Shown piece after piece: positions 1-7,851 of a DNA stretch of 20,628 bases. A program made the position numbers and the translations under genes. This DNA comes from Competibacteraceae bacterium UBA2788 (GTDB lineage Bacteria > Pseudomonadota > Gammaproteobacteria > Competibacterales > Competibacteraceae). The stretch covers positions 40,593 to 61,220 of the forward strand of contig DEHY01000041.1 of NCBI GenBank assembly GCA_002352185.1, in the 5' to 3' direction. The notes beneath the pieces were generated by a model. The model made no database searches. It had not been told where the DNA came from and saw nothing but the letters and a program-made list of their open reading frames with translations. Positions within the stretch are counted from its first letter, which is position 1, and every line of letters begins with the position of its first letter.

Positions 1-543
1 ATGGCAAAGCTGCAAGCAGCACTGGCGGATTTGATTCGCACCGATCTGGTGAATATTCGGAGCAGCGAATTCTGGGTGGAAGTGGAAATCAAGAACAGCA
101 TCCTGTTCGCCAGCGGCAGCGCCCTGGCTAATCCGGAAGCGCTGGCGCCATTGAACACCATCGCCGAAATTCTGCGTGAGATTCCCAACCGGATTCAGGT
201 CGAGGGCTTCACCGACAACCGACCGATCAAAACCCCGGTTTATCCATCGAACTGGGAGTTATCGGCGGCGCGTGCGGCTAATATCGTCAATATCCTGATG
301 GGTAACGGGGTAAGGCCGGAACGCATGTCAGCGATTGGCTACGGCGAATACCAGCCGATTGCCGATAACGGCACCGAACACGGCCGTATGCAAAACCGGC
401 GGGTGGTGCTGGTGATCATGGGGAATACCGATAGCCGTTACCCGGCCAATGTGCGCGAGGTGAACGCCACTCCGCCCGCTTCCGCTACCGCTCTCGCTGA
501 AACCCCGCCGACAAGTGCGAAAGCGCCCGGCAAAAAGCCCTGA
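1..543 (+). CDS. motD: Flagellar stator protein MotD/MotB, C-terminal part (5' end outside window)
   Basis: This is the peptidoglycan-binding OmpA/MotB-like domain of a stator B subunit, which anchors the proton-channel stator to the cell wall. Visible residues show EGFTDNRPI (68-76), SNWELSAARA (83-92), GYGEYQP (113-119) and GRMQNRRV (128-135). D72 and R91 match the family's diaminopimelate-contacting Asp and Arg. The N-terminal membrane helix with the proton-carrying Asp is missing and the frame is open at base 1, so the ATG at base 1 is probably internal. The tail from about residue 150 is Pro/Ala-rich and looks disordered. EGFTDN and SNWELSAARA favour MotD of the Pseudomonas MotCD stator over classical MotB, but without the N-terminus and upstream gene this is not certain. 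The next gene starts 33 bp downstream, in the same direction. Confidence 0.9.
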   Translation: MAKLQAALADLIRTDLVNIRSSEFWVEVEIKNSILFASGSALANPEALAPLNTIAEILREIPNRIQVEGFTDNRPIKTPVYPSNWELSAARAANIVNILMGNGVRPERMSAIGYGEYQPIADNGTEHGRMQNRRVVLVIMGNTDSRYPANVREVNATPPASATALAETPPTSAKAPGKKP

Positions 544-576
544 TTTTCTCTTTCATCAATGCGCCGAGGCTGGCCC

Positions 577-1083
577 ATGAATGACGTTTTGTTTCACGGT
601 ATCGCACTGATCGCCTTGGTGGTCGGCAACGTGATGTTGATCACACTGGGATTTATGGCGGCCCGATTGTACTTCGCCGCACCGGATGCGGAATCCGATC
701 AGGAAGGATTTTCCGGCCTGCGACAGGATTTGAAGGGTGTTACGCTCTCGCTGGCGGCGCTGAGCGAGCGACTGACCAAACTGGAGATCCATATCGGACA
801 ACTGCGGGAAAGCGCGGATAAACAAGGCTCATCTCTGGGCCGGGATTCGGATCAGAAATCCTTCAAGATCGCTACCAAACTCGCCCTGCAAGGCGCTAAT
901 GTGGATGAAATCGTCGAGCTTTGCGGGCTGGCCCGTGGCGAGGCTGAATTGATCCGCATGTTGCACGCCAACAATCAGGTCAGTTCCGGCAGCTTGGCCG
1001 CCGGCGATTCGCCACCCAGGCGTTCCCCGCGAGTCGTTGATTTCAGCGGCAAGAACAGCGCCCTGAATCCTTTGGACGAATAG
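577..1083 (+). CDS. DUF2802 membrane-anchored protein
   Basis: This 168-residue protein has one N-terminal membrane helix (about residues 8-33), a putative coiled coil (about 47-82) and a C-terminal DUF2802 segment (about 96-131) recognised by LALQGANVDEIVELCGL and GEAELIRMLH. The biochemical role of the family is unknown to me; in Pseudomonas-type genomes a DUF2802 gene sits at the end of the che-mot cluster. I chose the ATG at 577 over the one at 559 because GAGG at 566-569 lies seven bases before it and the protein then begins directly with the hydrophobic helix. The gene is close behind motD and probably cotranscribed. The polar tail (132-168) has no recognisable motif. In Pseudomonas cheW-type genes come between motD and this gene; here they are adjacent. 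Confidence 0.85.
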   Translation: MNDVLFHGIALIALVVGNVMLITLGFMAARLYFAAPDAESDQEGFSGLRQDLKGVTLSLAALSERLTKLEIHIGQLRESADKQGSSLGRDSDQKSFKIATKLALQGANVDEIVELCGLARGEAELIRMLHANNQVSSGSLAAGDSPPRRSPRVVDFSGKNSALNPLDE

Positions 1084-1165
1084 CTTCCATGACTAATCCT
1101 CCTTAACGCTACAGCGCTGGATTTCGGCTTCCATGCCGGGCTGACCGCAAACCTGGGTAGGTGAT

Positions 1166-4165
1166 TTAGACGTAATGATCGACCATTCCCAGCGAACGCC
1201 GGGGACGAAGCGGTTGTTCGTCCACATCTGTTGCCGGATTCTGATCCGGGATGACCACTGCCGATCCACCCTCGCGCCGATTATAAGGCTGTTCCCCAAA
1301 ACCTGGTTGCTGGCGCGCCAGCGACTGATCGGACACCTGAGCCTGGTTTAGTAAAATACCCTGACTGCTCAGCATTTCCCGCAGTCTGGGCAAGGCGTTT
1401 TCGATAGCTTCCCGCACCGCAGATTCATGGCATATAAAAGTTATGTTCGTCTGATTTTGTTGCAGCGACATGCGTACTTCAATCGGTCCTAAATCCGGGG
1501 GATTGACCCGAATCTGGGCTTCCTGCATCCGATTATTGATCATCCCGTTGAGTTGGTGACTGAGCGTCCTTCCCCAGTTACTTTGTTGCAAATCCAAGGT
1601 ATCTGGAGTGGTCTGGGCAAAAGCGGAAGCGGTTACTGCCTCCGGACGAGACGGCGCGGCAGAAGCGGCGCTTGCTGGAGGAGTGAGCGCTGCTCCACTC
1701 GCCGGAGCCGTCGGTTCGACGGCGCGGATGACCACCGGTTCCACAGACGGCTTTTCCAGTTGCGGGCTTTCAGCATCTACTACTCCATTGACCAATTGGG
1801 GGCGAATCTGAGCGGCGGCGGCCACGTTCGAGGGTGAATCGTGGATTGTTGCCGCCGCCGATGGATCAGAACGGGCAATGTTCGGACCAGCGGTGATCAC
1901 GGGCGCTGATACCGGCTGCGCTTCACCAGCGAGCGCTGGCATGGCGGGATCCGTTTGGACTGTTACTGCCGGATCGGCAGCACCGAAAGGATCGGCGAGA
2001 CGCGGTTGAAATGGACGCCCACCTATGATTTGAGGCGCATCCCGGTTGGCAGCAGCAGCATCCTGGATGGCAGTGTCGCTCCCCGCGACAGCGGCGACTG
2101 TAACTCCGGTCGCAGTACTTGCCGATAGAGCCGACGATAGTGTCGCGCTTGGTGCATCCAATCGTATCGGTGTCCGATCCTGCTGCCCGTTGATCATTTT
2201 TTTCGCTACATCAATGACCGGCGTTGCCATGGCTACAGTCGCCGCCAACCTGCTTACTGTCTCGGTCATCGGCGTGGTGACTGCCATCGAGGCCAACTCA
2301 GCCTGTTCAACGGGCGGGACGGCGGGAATCGCCGGCGGTATTTTCGCCACGACCGGGGCCGAATCCGGTCGGCCAACGGGGGCAGCCACCGGTGCCGCTT
2401 TCCCTGTCTCGGCCACCGGCGCTGTTAGCACAGTTGGGGCCAACTCAGCCTGTTCAACGGGCGGGACGGCGGGAATCGCCGGCGGTATTTTCGCCGCGAC
2501 CGGGGCCGAGTCCGGTCGGCCAACGGAGGCAGCCACCGGTGCCGCTTTCCCTGTCTCGGCCACCGGCGCTGTCAGCACAGTTGGGGCCAGATCAGGCCGC
2601 TCGACCGAAGGCGCGGCTGGAGCCGCCGGCGGCATTCTCGCCACGACCGGGGCCGGATCAAACCGACCAGCGGAGGCAGCCGCCGATGCTGCTTTCCCTG
2701 TCTCGGTTACCGGCGTTGTTAGCTCAATCGGGGCCAGATCAGGCCGCTCGACCGAAGGCGCGGCTGAAATCGCCAGCGGAGTTCTCGTCACGACCGGGGC
2801 TGAATCCGGTCGACCAGCGGGAGCAGCCACTGGCGCCGCTTTCCCCGCCTCGGCCACTGGAGCGACTACCGCAATTGAGGCAAGCTCAGGCCGCTCGACG
2901 GAAGGCGCGGCTGGAGTCGCTGGCGGCATTCTCGTCACAACCGGAGCCGAATCCGGCTGTTCGATGGGAGCGGCTACCAGCGCCGCTGCTTTACCCGTCT
3001 CGGCTGCCGGCGCTGTCAGCGCAATCGGGGTCAAATCAGGCCGTTCGACCGAAGGCGCGGCTGAAATCGCCGGCGGCGTTCTCGTCACGACCGGGGCTGA
3101 ATCCGGCTGACCGGCGGGAACCGCCACTGCTGCTGCTTTACCGGTCTCGGCCACTTCAATCGGAGTTATTACCTTAATTGAAGCCACATTAGACCAATCA
3201 ACCCTAGACCGATCAACGGGCGGGATCATTGACCGCGCTGCATCCTGAGTTGCAAAACGAGCAGGCGACCCCAGTGATGGGGACGCCGCCTCGACCACCG
3301 GAACCGACTCAGGCGAATCGGCAGGCAATGGCGATGGCGCGTTCACTACCGGAGAATTCGGCAAAGTTCTCCTGTCGCCGGGCAGGGCTCCAGTGGTTAA
3401 ATTCGCCAGCAATGACTTGAAATGACCACCCTCGTCAGTTACGCCAACAACAGCATCCGCGCTCGTCACCGGAGATGCTGGGGAATCCGTCAAGGCGCGC
3501 TCCACCGTATCCACTACGGCGGCTCCCGACCGAAGTGGATCCCCTGCGGCCAGAACCGGCGCAAGCGTCGGCCCTGCCCCGTTGCGGGCGCGAATCACCT
3601 CACCGGCAGCATCGGCGCCCGTCGTCATCGACTGTGCCGACGATTCAAGCTTTGTGGCATTCGCTCCCTGCAGGGCGGAGCGGGAGTCCATGAACAGAGC
3701 CAGGCCAGGCCATACCGTTTCGGTACGCTCTGCATCCAGCGCATCCGGATCGGAATCACGCTCGGTAATCGCACGCTCCCGGCTTCCTGCTTCACTTTTA
3801 CCCACCGCTGGCGTCACGGTCCCGAAAGTCAAGGCCAAAGCCGCGATCTGTGGATCGGCGCCGACCTGAGTCATCATCGTCGAATCGACCGCCGCATGTT
3901 CGGCGGTCGGCAATCGGACCTTTCCAGCCTTCCACAAACCTGCGCCATCATCCACAGCCTGGCCCGCAATGAGAGCAACGGCATCCGCACCGGTCTCTGC
4001 CCTCTCGGCGACGCCCCCCTGCAACAACTGGCTAAAGGACGGCAACTGCGCTGCGGCCTGTCCATCGGTTTCGACCACAACGCCCAGCGTGGTGGCAACT
4101 CCGGCGGTGTTCCCGGCGGTATTCGCAGCCGCTGCAAAAAGAGGGGGCAATTCCAGGTAGCTCAT
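1166..4165 (-). CDS. fliK: Flagellar hook-length control protein FliK, expanded by tandem repeats
   Basis: FliK is exported during hook assembly, measures hook length and switches the export gate (FlhB) to filament substrates. The C-terminal Flg_hook domain (about residues 862-940) is clear: SNWGRTLSHQL, RVNPPDLGPIEVRMSL and LPRLREMLSSQGI, and the protein ends in GMVDHYV, like gammaproteobacterial FliKs. The N-terminus resembles an export-signal/ruler region but has little sequence identity to lean on. The protein is 999 residues, against about 400-430 in Salmonella and Pseudomonas. The excess is Pro/Ala/Val-rich sequence, including six repeats of about 49 residues (335-631). The start is supported by GGGAAG six to seven bases upstream of the ATG. 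It is the last gene of the fliE operon, 66 bp after fliJ, and converges with the DUF2802 gene. Confidence 0.93.
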   Translation of the reverse strand: MSYLELPPLFAAAANTAGNTAGVATTLGVVVETDGQAAAQLPSFSQLLQGGVAERAETGADAVALIAGQAVDDGAGLWKAGKVRLPTAEHAAVDSTMMTQVGADPQIAALALTFGTVTPAVGKSEAGSRERAITERDSDPDALDAERTETVWPGLALFMDSRSALQGANATKLESSAQSMTTGADAAGEVIRARNGAGPTLAPVLAAGDPLRSGAAVVDTVERALTDSPASPVTSADAVVGVTDEGGHFKSLLANLTTGALPGDRRTLPNSPVVNAPSPLPADSPESVPVVEAASPSLGSPARFATQDAARSMIPPVDRSRVDWSNVASIKVITPIEVAETGKAAAVAVPAGQPDSAPVVTRTPPAISAAPSVERPDLTPIALTAPAAETGKAAALVAAPIEQPDSAPVVTRMPPATPAAPSVERPELASIAVVAPVAEAGKAAPVAAPAGRPDSAPVVTRTPLAISAAPSVERPDLAPIELTTPVTETGKAASAAASAGRFDPAPVVARMPPAAPAAPSVERPDLAPTVLTAPVAETGKAAPVAASVGRPDSAPVAAKIPPAIPAVPPVEQAELAPTVLTAPVAETGKAAPVAAPVGRPDSAPVVAKIPPAIPAVPPVEQAELASMAVTTPMTETVSRLAATVAMATPVIDVAKKMINGQQDRTPIRLDAPSATLSSALSASTATGVTVAAVAGSDTAIQDAAAANRDAPQIIGGRPFQPRLADPFGAADPAVTVQTDPAMPALAGEAQPVSAPVITAGPNIARSDPSAAATIHDSPSNVAAAAQIRPQLVNGVVDAESPQLEKPSVEPVVIRAVEPTAPASGAALTPPASAASAAPSRPEAVTASAFAQTTPDTLDLQQSNWGRTLSHQLNGMINNRMQEAQIRVNPPDLGPIEVRMSLQQNQTNITFICHESAVREAIENALPRLREMLSSQGILLNQAQVSDQSLARQQPGFGEQPYNRREGGSAVVIPDQNPATDVDEQPLRPRRSLGMVDHYV
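2273..3163 (-). repeat. Six tandem in-frame 147-bp repeats inside fliK
   Basis: The 891-bp array encodes residues 335-631 of FliK as six units of 49, 50 or 51 residues. Each unit runs P-x-x-E-T-G-K-A-A, then GRPDSAPVV, then a Pro/Ala stretch, then VERPDLAP. Because 147 is 49 codons, gain or loss of units keeps the frame. The two units nearest the 3' side of the gene (2292-2438 and 2439-2585) differ at only four positions, all transitions, so that duplication or homogenisation is recent. The other units are more diverged. Confidence 0.95.
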
Positions 4166-4231
4166 GGCATTCTTCCCAGTCGGTGGTTATGCCCAGTCGT
4201 GACGCTGAGTGGGTCTATCCCTTTAAGCGCA

Positions 4232-4699
4232 TTACGCATCATCCACATCCGTCAGCCCCAGCCGGGCTGACGGCTGGCGAAGATTGCGCTCGTCGCTATC
4301 CTTCTGTTCGCGATAATCTTCACGCCGCAACTGCTCCTTGCGGCCACGCTCGATCACTTCCTCAAGCGCCTTGGTTTTGGCATGTGTCTGGCGCCAGGCC
4401 TGCTGCTGGCGCCAGAGTTCCTGCTGCAATCGCTCCAGCTGGCGCTGCGACTGAGTGATGCCCTGATCCAGATTGTTCAGAAACACGGCGTAATCCTGAA
4501 ACCGGCGCGCCGAAATACCGGTGCGGCCTTCCGTCTGAAACAAATCCATGTAGGTGCTGCGAAACGTCAGCAGCTGCTGTAAGCGATTCTGTTGCTCCAC
4601 AAAACGCTGTTGCGATTCGGCCAGCGCCTTGGCCGCCTTATGCTCGTGGGACTGCGCAACCCGCATGGCCGCCTGCAGCGGATGAGCATGGGCGATCAT
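4232..4699 (-). CDS. fliJ: Flagellar export protein FliJ
   Basis: FliJ is the small coiled-coil stalk protein of the flagellar type III export apparatus. It sits in the FliI hexamer, contacts FlhA and helps recycle chaperones. The 155-residue product is almost wholly predicted helix rich in Gln, Arg and Glu, with heptad-like stretches (about residues 5-50 and 75-135), the usual length and composition for FliJ. Sequence conservation in this family is low, so the call also rests on position: it starts six bases after the fliI stop and is followed by fliK, the standard order. An AAGGG about ten bases upstream could serve as ribosome binding site. The C-terminal 20 residues are polar and probably flexible. 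Confidence 0.9.
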   Translation of the reverse strand: MIAHAHPLQAAMRVAQSHEHKAAKALAESQQRFVEQQNRLQQLLTFRSTYMDLFQTEGRTGISARRFQDYAVFLNNLDQGITQSQRQLERLQQELWRQQQAWRQTHAKTKALEEVIERGRKEQLRREDYREQKDSDERNLRQPSARLGLTDVDDA

Positions 4700-4705
4700 T
4701 CAAGG

Positions 4706-6070
4706 TTAGCCCTTCGCCCTGGGCTGAAGCACTGCTTCGAGCGCCCGCAGGCTATCGGCCAGCGTAACCTGTTCATCAATCCCCTGGGTCAAAAACTGCT
4801 TGAGGCGTGGCTGGTATTCGCGGGCCTCGTCCACTGCCGGATCGCTGCCGGCGACATACGCGCCCACATTGATCAAATCCCGGTGCTGCTCGTAGGTCGA
4901 GTAGAGATGCTTGAAGCGCCGCGCCAGTTGCTGGTGGCGCGGGCCGCTGATCCGGGGCATCACCCGGCTGATTGAAGCTTCAACGTCAATCGCCGGATAG
5001 TGTCCGGCTTCAGCCAGCCGCCGCGACAGCACCACATGCCCGTCGAGAATGGCGCGGGCCGCATCGGCGATGGGATCATTCTGGTCATCGCCCTCGACCA
5101 ACACGGTATAAAAAGCGGTGATGGAACCGCCGACGGTATCGTTCCCAGCCCGCTCCACCAGTTGCGGAATCTTGGCGAACACCGACGGCGGATAGCCTTT
5201 GGTCGCCGGCGGCTCGCCGATAGCCAACGCGATCTCGCGTTGCGCCTGGGCGTAGCGGGTCAGCGAATCCATCAGCAGCAGCACCTGCCGACCGCTGTCG
5301 CGGAAGTATTCGGCAATGCGAGTCGCCAGCGCCGCGCCCTGCAACCGCCGCAGCGGCGGATCGTCCGCTGGCGCGGCCACCACCACGGCTCGCGCCATTC
5401 CTTCCGAGCCAAGAATTTCCTGAATGAATTCCTGCACCTCGCGTCCACGCTCGCCGATCAGCCCGACCACGACCACCTCGGCATTGGTGAAGCGGGTCAT
5501 CATCCCCAGCAGCACGCTCTTACCGACGCCGGAACCGGCGAACAGGCCCATGCGCTGGCCGCGCCCCACCGACATCAGGGCATTGATGGCGCGCACTCCG
5601 ACATCCAGCGGTTCGCGAATGGGCTTGCGCAGCAGGGGATTGATGGTTTTCCCGGTCAGGGACGCCCACTCGGTGCGCGGCGGCGGCGGCAGCCCATCCA
5701 GAAACCGGCCAGCGCCATCCAGCACCCGGCCGAGCAGGCTTTCACCCATCCGCATCTGGCTGGCCCCACCGGCAGGAATGACCCGCGAATTGGGCATCAG
5801 CCCATGAATATCGCCGCTCGGCATCAGGAACAGCTTGCCGCCGGCGAATCCAACCACCTCGGCCTCGACCCGGCCACCGTCCGGCCCGACCACCAGACAG
5901 CGGGAGCCAACCGGCGCCACGCAGCCCGCTGCCTCCAGGGTCAAGCCCACCATGCGCGTCAACTGGCCTTCCACCACCAAGCTTGGCGTTTCAGCCACTC
6001 GCGCCCGGCGTTGCGCCAAACGCGCCCGCCAGCGGGCAGAACGGTTCAATTCAGGCATTCCCGGATTCAC
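4706..6070 (-). CDS. fliI: Flagellum-specific export ATPase FliI
   Basis: FliI is the cytoplasmic ATPase that, with FliH and FliJ, feeds rod, hook and filament proteins into the export gate. The 454-residue product has an F1-like N-terminal barrel (about 30-100), the P-loop AGSGVGKS (178-185), GERGREV with the catalytic Glu (206-212), Walker B QVLLLMD (262-268) and the family sequence [20 protein letters not shown] that follows. Length is normal. The start is GTG at 6070, with GGGGGA (6081-6076) five bases upstream; the alternative ATG at 6058 has only an abutting GGGA. With the GTG start the gene overlaps the end of fliH by 20 bp, suggesting translational coupling of the two partners that form a complex. 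Confidence 0.96.
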   Translation of the reverse strand: MNPGMPELNRSARWRARLAQRRARVAETPSLVVEGQLTRMVGLTLEAAGCVAPVGSRCLVVGPDGGRVEAEVVGFAGGKLFLMPSGDIHGLMPNSRVIPAGGASQMRMGESLLGRVLDGAGRFLDGLPPPPRTEWASLTGKTINPLLRKPIREPLDVGVRAINALMSVGRGQRMGLFAGSGVGKSVLLGMMTRFTNAEVVVVGLIGERGREVQEFIQEILGSEGMARAVVVAAPADDPPLRRLQGAALATRIAEYFRDSGRQVLLLMDSLTRYAQAQREIALAIGEPPATKGYPPSVFAKIPQLVERAGNDTVGGSITAFYTVLVEGDDQNDPIADAARAILDGHVVLSRRLAEAGHYPAIDVEASISRVMPRISGPRHQQLARRFKHLYSTYEQHRDLINVGAYVAGSDPAVDEAREYQPRLKQFLTQGIDEQVTLADSLRALEAVLQPRAKG

Positions 6071-6836
6071 GTTCGTCCCCCATCACCGTGGCGATCACTG
6101 CGCCCAGCCGCTTCTCGACCGTCGCATCAATCCGCGACAGTTCGGTGTTGACCACGCAACCGCCGCGCGTCAGGGCCTGATCCTCGATGATCTGCCAAAC
6201 CGGGTCGTCTTCGCGGCCCAGCGTCAGCACCTCGCGGATCAGCCGGGCATCGTCCGGATGCAGACGAACCTGGATGCCGACGCTGGCGACCGGCAACAGA
6301 CTGACCGCTTCGCGCGCCACCGCCACAATTTCACCGGGGGCAACGCGCAGTTCCCGCCGCACCAGTTGCCGGGCGATTTCAACGGCCAGGCTCGCCAGTT
6401 CCTCCTCAACCGCCTTGTCGAGATTGTCCAGCGGCTTGCTCATCAGCTCCAGAATTTGATCCAGCTTCTGAATCCGCAGCAGGGTTTCGTCGCGGCCACC
6501 GGCCAGTCCTTCGGCAAACCCCCGTTGATAGCCTTCCGCGTGGCCTTCCTGCTGGCCTTTTTTGTAGCCCTGGTCGCGCCCTTCGCGGCGGCCTTCCTGA
6601 TAACCGGCAGCGAAACCCTCCTCGTGCGCTTCGCGCTGGATCGCTTCAATTTCGTCCAGAGTGGGCGGCGTGGAAGACGGGGCAAAGGCTTTCGACGGGC
6701 GTGGCATCTCGCGGATATTTTCGGTGCGGGCCGGATTCGCGACCGGCGCGGGTTCCGGTTTGGGCGGCTGCTCCACGCTGGGCAACTCCCAGCGCTGATA
6801 TGCCGTCAGGTTGTCGCCTGAGATGACCTTAGACAA
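6051..6836 (-). CDS. fliH: Flagellar assembly protein FliH
   Basis: FliH is the FliI-binding peripheral stalk and regulator of the export ATPase. The 261-residue product shows the family's short N-terminal motif YQRWELP (13-19), a Pro-rich linker, then a perfect run of eleven glycines spaced every four residues (G74 to G114), the GxxxG helix typical of FliH. The C-terminal half (about 130-250) is the FliI-binding domain, similar to the V/F-type stalk proteins. The start is the rare codon TTG at 6836: AGGGAG lies about five bases upstream, the frame overlaps the fliG stop by 8 bp, and the conserved RWELP motif falls at the expected distance. No downstream ATG would keep that motif. Confidence 0.94.
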   Translation of the reverse strand: MSKVISGDNLTAYQRWELPSVEQPPKPEPAPVANPARTENIREMPRPSKAFAPSSTPPTLDEIEAIQREAHEEGFAAGYQEGRREGRDQGYKKGQQEGHAEGYQRGFAEGLAGGRDETLLRIQKLDQILELMSKPLDNLDKAVEEELASLAVEIARQLVRRELRVAPGEIVAVAREAVSLLPVASVGIQVRLHPDDARLIREVLTLGREDDPVWQIIEDQALTRGGCVVNTELSRIDATVEKRLGAVIATVMGDERESGNA

Positions 6837-7848
6837 GTTGTTCTCCCTTGGTACCTAAGGTGATTTCTCCGGCTTCCGCCAACCGTTTGGCGGAGGCCAT
6901 GATCTCCTTCTGCGCCGTCTCGACATCACTGAGTTTGACCGGCGGCATCGCTTCCAGATCGTCGCGCAGCAGCTCTGCGGCGCGCTTGGACATATTGCCC
7001 ATGATCTTGTTGCGAACTGCATCTTCGGCCCCGCGCAACGCCACCAGCAGCGTCTCGGAGGAGACCTCGCGCAGCAGCGTCTGGATATCGCGGTCGCTGA
7101 GGCTCAGCAGATTTTCGAATACGACCATCAACTCTTCGATCTTGCTGCCCAGATCGGCGTCTGTTTCCTTAATCTTGTCAAGGATCTGGCTTTCGACGCT
7201 GCCATCCAGGCGGCCAAGAATTTCAGCGGCCCGCTTGGGGCCCCCGATCTTGGAGGTTGCGGCGGCGCTGATATTACGCATGACCTGTTTCTCGACCAGT
7301 TCGTTGAGTTCTTCCAGCGCGCCTGACGGGATTTCGTCCAGAGTCGCCACCCGCAGCAACGCCTCTTCGCGCAATGACGCCGGCAACAAACCAACGATTT
7401 CGGCAGCCTGCTCAGCCCGCAGCGAAGACAGCACCAATGCGACCACTTGCGGGTGTTCGTCGCGCAGACCACCGGCGATGGCGCTGGCATCCATCCACTT
7501 GAGCGAATCCACGCCGGAACCGGTTTCGCTGTCGAAAATGTGATCCAGAACGCTCTTGGCTTTTTCGCGTCCCAATGCACGGATCAGCACCCCGCGAATA
7601 TAATTTTCGCTATCCAGCACCAGGGAACTCTGTTCGTTAATTTCCTTATTGAAGATATGCACAATCTCGCTGATCTGATCCCGGTTGACCCGGGTCAGGT
7701 TGGTCATGGCAACGCCGATCTTGTGGAGTTCGCGCGGATCCAGGTGCCGGAGAATTTCGGCGGCATGATCCTCGCCCAGCGCCATTAGCACCACGGCGGC
7801 CCGTTCGACGCCCTTGAGGGCAGGTGTGGTTGTGGTCAGTTCCGGCAT
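6829..7848 (-). CDS. fliG: Flagellar motor switch protein FliG
   Basis: FliG forms the upper part of the C ring, binds FliF and meets the stator to generate torque. The 339-residue product has the N-terminal FliF-binding domain, the EHPQ motif of the middle domain (131-134), the MVVF hinge segment (241-244, usually MFVF), and the torque domain with SKRAAELLRDDL (287-298). By alignment with E. coli, the charged residues facing the stator are R272, R289, D296, D297 and K305, so the charge pattern is intact. GGPKRAAEIL (202-211) is also typical. The gene starts three bases after the fliF stop and its end overlaps the fliH start by 8 bp. Nothing in the sequence departs from the family. Confidence 0.97.
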   Translation of the reverse strand: MPELTTTTPALKGVERAAVVLMALGEDHAAEILRHLDPRELHKIGVAMTNLTRVNRDQISEIVHIFNKEINEQSSLVLDSENYIRGVLIRALGREKAKSVLDHIFDSETGSGVDSLKWMDASAIAGGLRDEHPQVVALVLSSLRAEQAAEIVGLLPASLREEALLRVATLDEIPSGALEELNELVEKQVMRNISAAATSKIGGPKRAAEILGRLDGSVESQILDKIKETDADLGSKIEELMVVFENLLSLSDRDIQTLLREVSSETLLVALRGAEDAVRNKIMGNMSKRAAELLRDDLEAMPPVKLSDVETAQKEIMASAKRLAEAGEITLGTKGEQLV

Positions 7849-7851
7849 ACT

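Noticed and set aside
1125..1138. Small hairpin CGGC-TTCCAT-GCCG between the DUF2802 gene and fliK
   Set aside because: A four-base stem without a T-run is too weak to call a terminator.
2046..3177. Long plus-strand open frames (up to 354 codons) across the fliK repeats
   Set aside because: They are antisense to a clear FliK frame. A GC-rich repeat whose length is a multiple of three repeats every frame, so absence of stops propagates. No ribosome site or domain is visible.
5000..6151. 383-codon plus-strand open frame opposite fliI
   Set aside because: It is a shadow of the strongly conserved FliI frame in high-GC DNA, with His/Arg/Gln-rich composition and no recognisable domain.
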